A stretch of 64,000 bases of DNA from Armatimonadota bacterium. Lineage in GTDB: Bacteria; Armatimonadota; Fimbriimonadia; Fimbriimonadales; Fimbriimonadaceae. Where the stretch lies: positions 1 to 64,000 of the forward strand of contig JANYCU010000058.1 of NCBI GenBank assembly GCA_025360125.1, given 5' to 3'. Below are positions 62,796-64,000 of this stretch, one piece after another; the first letter of the stretch is position 1; each line of letters starts with the position of its first letter. The position numbers were made by a program, and so were the translations under genes. Under the pieces are notes generated by a model that worked only from the letters and a program-made list of their open reading frames with translations, had not been told where the DNA came from and did no database searches.

Positions 62796-63374
62796 TTAAG
62801 GCAAGTCGATCTTAAATCCGGTCGCGAGGATTTTAACGATAGGATCCGGGGTAACAACGCGGAAGCGCTCTTTCCCAAGATCAACTTTCTCGTATCCTTC
62901 GAATGACCAGCGGTAGGTCCCTCCCTCTTTGACCAAATAGAACTGATCTTCATAAGCAACCATTGTGCCATTGGGAAGAGCACCGAGAGCTGCGATCGTA
63001 AATTCGCCATGATCGTCTTTTCGTCTTAGGACCTCGTCCATTTCGACTAACGTCTTCACTGGCTCGTTGACTTCGTTCCAGATGCGTTTGAATTCGGTTG
63101 CTCGGTCGCGTTGGCATTCCATGCATGGGCGATGGCCTGCGGCGAGGGCAGTTGCTTCATCGAGGAAGAAGAGTTCGGTGTAATGGCCGGGGCGCATTAC
63201 TTGGCGGTGCCACCCTTTGAACTCCAGCTTGCAGTAGATCCACCGTTTGAGTTGTGAGTGGCGGATGATTTGTTGTCGATCATTGTGAAGCAAGCCACGG
63301 TTCCCCATCCAATTTCCTCGGTGGGGAACCGCGTGCAGATTGCCTAACGGGTCGACTCGGTTTTGAAGCGGCAC
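62796..63374 (-). CDS. Conserved hypothetical protein with GHRPCMEC motif
   Basis: 192 residues from a GTG that directly follows the stop of the upstream peptidase gene (TAAGTG). The N-terminal two-thirds are conserved in a family I know only as hypothetical: MPLQNRVDP, WIYCKLEFKGW, MRPGHYTELFFLDEATALA, then GHRPCMECQRD. The single CxxC plus nearby Cys and His could bind a metal, resembling the Ada-type RPCxEC pattern, though this is not proof. No membrane or signal segment. Function unknown. Confidence 0.78.
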   Translation of the reverse strand: MPLQNRVDPLGNLHAVPHRGNWMGNRGLLHNDRQQIIRHSQLKRWIYCKLEFKGWHRQVMRPGHYTELFFLDEATALAAGHRPCMECQRDRATEFKRIWNEVNEPVKTLVEMDEVLRRKDDHGEFTIAALGALPNGTMVAYEDQFYLVKEGGTYRWSFEGYEKVDLGKERFRVVTPDPIVKILATGFKIDLP

Positions 63375-64000
63375 TTATTTGATCGTTTTGAGCAACTCGG
63401 TGACCGCACGCTCGATTTGGAGGTCTCGACCGCCCATCCAGGCGTTCGGATCGAACCAAACGGTGTGATCCATTTTTCGACCGTTGTTCTCGGTATTGGT
63501 CATATCGGCTGCGTAGGCACCGATGGCTGGCATTCGGATTGAACCGCCATCCCACAATGCGAAAGCTCCCGTTCCGATAACATAACCCGGAGTGCGTTCG
63601 CCAACCAGTGGCCCAAGTTTCAGTTTGCGAAAACCTTCGGCGATGACTTCGGCGTTGGAGAAGGAGAACGTGTTGGCCATGAGGGCAGTCGGCAATTCGA
63701 GCGCGTCTCCACGATAGATGTTCTCACTCAGTTTCAGGCCGAATTCACCACGCGTTGTTCGGATCATCCACGGGGTCTTGATGAGGACGCCGAGGACGTC
63801 GACGGCGGTTGACCCGCCACCGTTGAATCGAACGTCGATGATCATGCCTTTCTTGCCTTCGCCTTCGGTTCGAATTTCTCGCAAGAACTTGTCGAGTGAT
63901 GGCTTATCCATCGCGGCGATGTGAAGGTAGCCAAGCTTTCCTTCGCTGAGCTTCTCGACCATCTTTCGCTCATTTTCGATGAATGCTTGGTATTCAAGGG
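63375..64000 (-). CDS. S41-family peptidase, C-terminal part (runs off the window)
   Basis: The frame stays open to the right edge, so the N-terminus is missing; about 208 residues are visible. KLGYLHIAAMDKPSL and IIDVRFNGGGST are the S41/tricorn protease core, and NTFSFSNAE contains the probable nucleophile Ser. The loop VGERTPGYVIGTGAF and the end WMGGRDLQIERAVTELL match the tricorn/C-terminal processing protease group. It resembles the protease at 43056 in this part but is distinct. Confidence 0.85.
   Translation of the reverse strand, partial: LEYQAFIENERKMVEKLSEGKLGYLHIAAMDKPSLDKFLREIRTEGEGKKGMIIDVRFNGGGSTAVDVLGVLIKTPWMIRTTRGEFGLKLSENIYRGDALELPTALMANTFSFSNAEVIAEGFRKLKLGPLVGERTPGYVIGTGAFALWDGGSIRMPAIGAYAADMTNTENNGRKMDHTVWFDPNAWMGGRDLQIERAVTELLKTIK

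Overview
The window is chromosomal DNA from a free-living, aerobic, diderm bacterium of roughly 50% G+C. A PEP-CTERM surface protein, many lipoproteins, an alternative complex III (ACIII) coupled to a caa3-type oxidase, tricorn-like proteases, FolE2 and a selenocysteine tRNA fit Armatimonadota (a Fimbriimonadia-like lineage) best. That placement is inference from gene content and protein flavour, not from a marker search. Most genes look like ordinary chromosomal genes. The only mobile remnant is the 3' end of an IS3-family transposase at the left edge.

Layout. 1-4.3 kb: IS3 transposase end, then a minus-strand operon of two membrane FHA proteins and a cytosolic VWA protein. 4.4-8.4 kb: HIT protein, sugar-binding lipoprotein, PEP-CTERM protein and M42 aminopeptidase. 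8.4-11.3 kb: pstSCA phosphate importer genes, without pstB, behind a Pho-box-like triple repeat. 11.4-17.4 kb: folE2, NAD(P)HX repair enzyme, SprT-like protein, zinc-ribbon protein and a PAS-GGDEF diguanylate cyclase. 17.5-25.7 kb: tRNA-Sec, two GNATs, esterase-like hydrolases, an ArsR-type repressor overlapping a 22-residue peptide with nine cysteines, a stand-alone PAS protein, a Cys/Met PLP enzyme, ThuA-like protein, purN and plsC.

25.8-41.0 kb is one long respiratory cluster on the minus strand: actABCDEF, an ACIII-associated membrane protein, Sco, coxBACD, preceded by a fused heme A synthase/heme O synthase. Together these encode quinol to cytochrome c to oxygen electron transfer plus CuA assembly and heme A supply. 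41-57 kb: SF2 helicase, tricorn-like protease, phosphosugar isomerase, rpsF-ssb, HD protein, PcrA helicase, secreted protein, tatC, MrfA-like helicase and DAHP synthase. 58-64 kb: a BlaI/BlaR1-type pair with two palindromic operators, a palindrome-rich non-coding kilobase, a conserved hypothetical and a truncated S41 peptidase.

Most notable: the ArsR/Cys-rich micropeptide operon at 20.9-21.4 kb (metallothionein-like, found by reading the sequence because it is too short for normal gene calling); tRNA-Sec; the FHA/VWA operon with repeated Thr motifs; a recurrent pattern of -10-like hexamers 5-8 nt before start codons without Shine-Dalgarno sites (leaderless mRNAs); and a dispersed palindromic repeat family.
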